Source: an uncultured Clostridia bacterium
Lineage (GTDB): Bacteria > Bacillota > Clostridia > TANB77 > CAG-508
DNA length: 64,000 nt
Direction of reading: 5' to 3'
Assembly: GCA_944389425.1 (NCBI GenBank)
Contig: CALXMH010000004.1
Coordinates: forward strand, 32,001 to 96,000
Position numbers and translations under genes: made by a program
The notes under the pieces: model-generated
Database searches by the model: none
What the model was told of the DNA's origin: nothing
What the model saw: only the letters and a program-made list of their open reading frames with translations
Shown: in pieces, positions 61,231 through 64,000 of the stretch
Layout: each line of letters begins with the position of its first letter
Numbering within the stretch: the first letter of the stretch is position 1

Positions 61231-61698
61231 ATGAAAAAGATGAGTAGTTGGCTATTAACAATTTTTATAGGGATGTTTTGGGTATTTAGACTAATTGTTG
61301 CATTCACATATAATATGGCAATAGATTTTCCAATTAAGCCATTAGACTTTAACATAGAAATGATTTTACTTTTTGTAACTTTCTTTGCTATTTTGTTAAT
61401 TGTAAAAAGGAAATTATTAGGTGGAATTATTTATGTTATAGCAAATGTATACTATTTTGGAGCATATGCATATAATCTAATTTCTGCAAATGCAACATCA
61501 ATGAATATGGACACTATGACTAACTTAGCTGTTGCAGGAGTTGCCTTAATTTTATCAGTAGGAATATTAATAGACTTAGCATTAAATCAAGATAGACATG
61601 AGGGAAAAGACGATAAAAACACATACTGGTTTTATAAAAACGAAAAATTTGATAGAAAATTAGACGAAAGAGCAGATAAAAACCAATATAGATTATAA
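61231..61698 (+). CDS. Hypothetical membrane protein
   Basis: 155 residues with four membrane helices (WLLTIFIGMFWVFRLIVAFTY, MILLFVTFFAILLIVK, GGIIYVIANVYYFGAYAYNL, NLAVAGVALILSVGILIDLAL) and a charged tail. AAGGAGA lies 8 bases before ATG 61231. Confidence 0.75.
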   Translation: MKKMSSWLLTIFIGMFWVFRLIVAFTYNMAIDFPIKPLDFNIEMILLFVTFFAILLIVKRKLLGGIIYVIANVYYFGAYAYNLISANATSMNMDTMTNLAVAGVALILSVGILIDLALNQDRHEGKDDKNTYWFYKNEKFDRKLDERADKNQYRL

Positions 61699-61714
61699 TT
61701 AAATAGTTATATAA

Positions 61715-61756
61715 AAAAGAAACTAATTTACAATAGTAGATTGGTTTCTTTTTCTA
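61715..61756 (+). terminator. Terminator
   Basis: AGAAACTAAT / ATTGGTTTCT hairpin followed by TTTTCT. Confidence 0.7.
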
Positions 61757-61836
61757 TTAGAAAATTTTTACAATAATGGTTGAAATTTTAGAAGTAACAA
61801 TGATAAAATATAGGAAAATAAAAAAGAGGGGATAAA

Positions 61837-63372
61837 ATGCTAAAAAATATATCAATAGATAATCTGCTTAAATCAATTAACAACTGGTTTACCAAAGATA
61901 AAAAGACAGTTTTTTTGGTAACATTAATTATAGGAATATTTACTCATTTTGAACTCATTTCAAAAGAACTATTAGCATACGATGGGTACTGGCATTATGG
62001 AGCTATGCTTGCAAAGGGCTGGGAAATATCACTTGGCAGATTTTTAATACCATTTTCAGATATGCTAAGAGGAACAGTGGTTGTTTCTGTGCTTACAACT
62101 ACATTATCCATAATTACTATTGCATTTGCTGCAATAATGCTAATTGAAACACTAAAAATTAAAAAATTATATTTAAAAATAGCAATAGGCATATTATTAG
62201 CCGTTACTCCAACTATTTCACTTACATTTATGTATGCATATACTGCTTTTGGATATAGTTTAGCATTATTATTTGCAGTACTTGCAGTATATTATTTAAA
62301 CAAAGAAAAAAATATTAAAAATATATTACTATCTATTATTTGCGTAATTGCAACATTAGGATTTTATCAAGCATATTTATGCTATATAACAGCATTATTT
62401 GCAATAACATTTATACTAAAAATAATAGAAGAAAAGAAAATTAATTTTAAAGATTTTTTTGCAAATATACTTATTATAATTGCTGGAATGATTTTATACT
62501 ATATAGGTTTAATAATAATAACAAAGATATTAAATTTAAGTATAAGCAGTTACAGTAATGGAAGTGGAATATTAAGTTTAGAAACCTTTACTAATATATT
62601 TGCTTCAATAAAAAATACGTATATAACATTTTATAATTTTTATTTTACAGATGAAATTATAACAAATTCATCATGGTTTAGAAATATAATGTATATGGCT
62701 ATTTTTGCATTAATTATAATTAATTTTATTTTAATAATAGCAGAAAAGAAATTATATAAATCAGCAACTAAAATGATAACATTATTATCTATTATTTTGC
62801 TATATCCACTGTTTGTATCTTCAATTGAACTAATTGCTCAGTCAAGAAGTATAAATTTACTTATGGCATCAGCATTATATTTACCATTGGCTTTTTTACT
62901 AAAACAAATTGAGTTACTAAAAGAAAAAACAAGAAATAATTTAATTAATATTTTATCTTTTGTGTTATGTATAATAGTTATCTGGACATATATATTATCT
63001 AATAATGCAACATATGTAGCAACAAATTTATATAATAAACAAATGTATTCAATAGGAACAAATATAGTAGAAAGAATTCATGGAAACAGCGAAATAGAAA
63101 AAGGAATGCCAGTAATTATTACAGGAAAGCTAGATTTTTCAATACAAAATGATGAACTCCTTAAATTAACAAATTTTGATGTAACAGATATAAATAATTG
63201 GACATGGCAAGTATTTTTGCAAGACAATTTAGGACTTGGATGGAACATTTGGGAGTATTCAGAAGATATGAGTATAACTCAAACAGAAGAATATACTAAA
63301 ATGCCAGCATATCCAAATGAAGGATATATAGATGTAATAAATGGAACGGTAGTAGTTAAGCTAAGCTATTAG
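61837..63372 (+). CDS. GtrII-like membrane glycosyltransferase
   Basis: 511 residues with about ten membrane helices. The N-terminal loop (LLAYDGYWHYGAMLAKGWEISLGRFLIPFSD) matches GtrII-type polyprenyl-phosphate-sugar transferases, which decorate surface polymers outside the membrane. GGGG site before ATG. It may use a lipid-linked sugar from the GT2 at 31478 (inference). Confidence 0.8.
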   Translation: MLKNISIDNLLKSINNWFTKDKKTVFLVTLIIGIFTHFELISKELLAYDGYWHYGAMLAKGWEISLGRFLIPFSDMLRGTVVVSVLTTTLSIITIAFAAIMLIETLKIKKLYLKIAIGILLAVTPTISLTFMYAYTAFGYSLALLFAVLAVYYLNKEKNIKNILLSIICVIATLGFYQAYLCYITALFAITFILKIIEEKKINFKDFFANILIIIAGMILYYIGLIIITKILNLSISSYSNGSGILSLETFTNIFASIKNTYITFYNFYFTDEIITNSSWFRNIMYMAIFALIIINFILIIAEKKLYKSATKMITLLSIILLYPLFVSSIELIAQSRSINLLMASALYLPLAFLLKQIELLKEKTRNNLINILSFVLCIIVIWTYILSNNATYVATNLYNKQMYSIGTNIVERIHGNSEIEKGMPVIITGKLDFSIQNDELLKLTNFDVTDINNWTWQVFLQDNLGLGWNIWEYSEDMSITQTEEYTKMPAYPNEGYIDVINGTVVVKLSY

Positions 63373-63380
63373 GAGGAATT

Positions 63381-64000
63381 ATGAAAAATAAAAAGAAGTT
63401 AATTTTGCTAATATTTTTATTTGTTGTAATATTGTCAGTGCTGACCTATGAATTATTAACATATAGACATGGATTAATAGAAAATGTGCAAACAAGTAGC
63501 ATAATTAAAGAAATGCAATATAAACACGAAAACTTAGCGATTGGCAAAATTGCAAATATTGTAACAAGTAAATATGAAGAAAAGAAACAGGAAAAAGTAG
63601 AGACTCCAAAACAAGAAAATAAAACAGAAGAAACAAATGTAAAAGAAAATAATACAGAAGTACCAAAACAAACTGTTACTGCAACAAAAATTGTATATGG
63701 AAAATCTGTACAAGGAAGAGATTTAGAAGCTTATATAATAAAAGGGTTAGGAAGCAATTCTAAAACAATTTTTTTAGATTTTGAAGTACATCGGATATGA
63801 AGATGAATATGCAAAAGATGGGCAAGTATTAGTAAATTTGGCAAAAACATTAATAGAATATTATTCAAATAATCCAGAAAATTTAGGGGATTATCAAATG
63901 ATAATAGTACCATCTGCAAATCCAGATGGAGTAATTGCGGGCAAGAATAATTTAAGGGCAGGGAAAAAAGGGGCTTTTGGAAGATGCACAGCAGATGGAG
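63381..64000 (+). CDS. M14 zinc carboxypeptidase, N-terminal part, CGG +1 frameshift; runs off the window
   Basis: Membrane anchor (LILLIFLFVVILSVLTYELL), Glu/Lys/Pro linker, then the M14 domain. VYGKSVQGRDLEAYIIK and FLDFEVH lead to CGG 63792-63794, whose zero frame stops two codons later. Reading GGA restores FEVH-G-YEDEY, the HxxE zinc-binding motif, then MIIVPSANPDGV (the NPDG motif) and AFGRCTADG. The extra C lies within the zinc site itself. Probably a cell-wall peptide carboxypeptidase. AGGAGG precedes the ATG. Confidence 0.9.

Overview
This is a chromosomal segment of a low-GC, endospore-forming member of the Firmicutes/Clostridia. The evidence is strongly A/T-ending codons with AGA as the usual Arg codon, a spoIIIAB-AH operon, ctsR-mcsA-mcsB-clpC, CIRCE-controlled hrcA-grpE-dnaK-dnaJ, IreB/RuvX/DUF1292 and a sortase. 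I saw no rRNA, tRNA or CRISPR array. The species cannot be named from the sequence.

Main observation: twelve times, in ten different genes on both strands, a recognisable ORF is broken at an in-frame CGG codon. It resumes in the +1 frame, so that CGGN stands where homologues have one Gly codon (GGN). The genes are rlmB, the serine recombinase, the DGR target (twice), the DGR reverse transcriptase, recD2 (twice), cysK, spoIIIAE, ctsR, the sortase and an M14 peptidase. The same string C|GG in other codon phases (AAC GGA, GAC GGA, ACG GAT, GCG GCA) is common and causes no break. Only two in-frame CGG codons lack a shift: codon 4 of a small membrane protein and one in a foreign-looking KH gene of the mobile element. 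This points to +1 frameshifting, or four-base decoding, of CGGN as glycine. The ordinary RF2 programmed frameshift of prfB is also present.

Layout. 1-5.6 kb: lepA, rlmB, tyrS, a YvyF-like gene and nagZ. 5.6-10.6 kb: a peroxiredoxin gene split by a ~4.3-kb serine-recombinase element carrying a KH protein and an AbiF (HEPN) protein with an upstream structured ncRNA. 10.8-15.7 kb: a complete diversity-generating retroelement, consisting of a leader peptide and attenuator-like hairpin, a pilin-like target ending in a variable repeat, a template repeat, an RT and Avd. All 7 VR/TR differences fall on TR adenines. 15.8-23.2 kb: flavoprotein, hydrolase, recD2, comFC and a KAP ATPase. 23.2-33.5 kb: cysK behind a Cys-Cys-Cys leader peptide, then prfB, tmcAL, rnhA, pgi, pfk, a GT2 and ychF. 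33.6-38.5 kb: a sortase-substrate-like protein and spoIIIAB-AH. 38.6-41.7 kb: a second leader-peptide/hairpin/pilin-like module with a DGR-variable-like C-terminus, then an Rpn nuclease. 41.9-55 kb: WG-repeat protein, protein-quality-control operons, sortase and a glycosyltransferase. 55-64 kb: a TadZ/CpaE-like ATPase and degenerate GGDEF protein, ireB-ruvX-DUF1292, a GtrII-like membrane protein and the start of an M14 carboxypeptidase.

Connections. The two pilin-like proteins, the TadZ-like ATPase and the sortase with its LPHAG protein suggest an investment in surface display, one component of which is hypermutated by the DGR. Several display and mobility genes, as well as housekeeping genes, depend on CGG decoding to be made full length.
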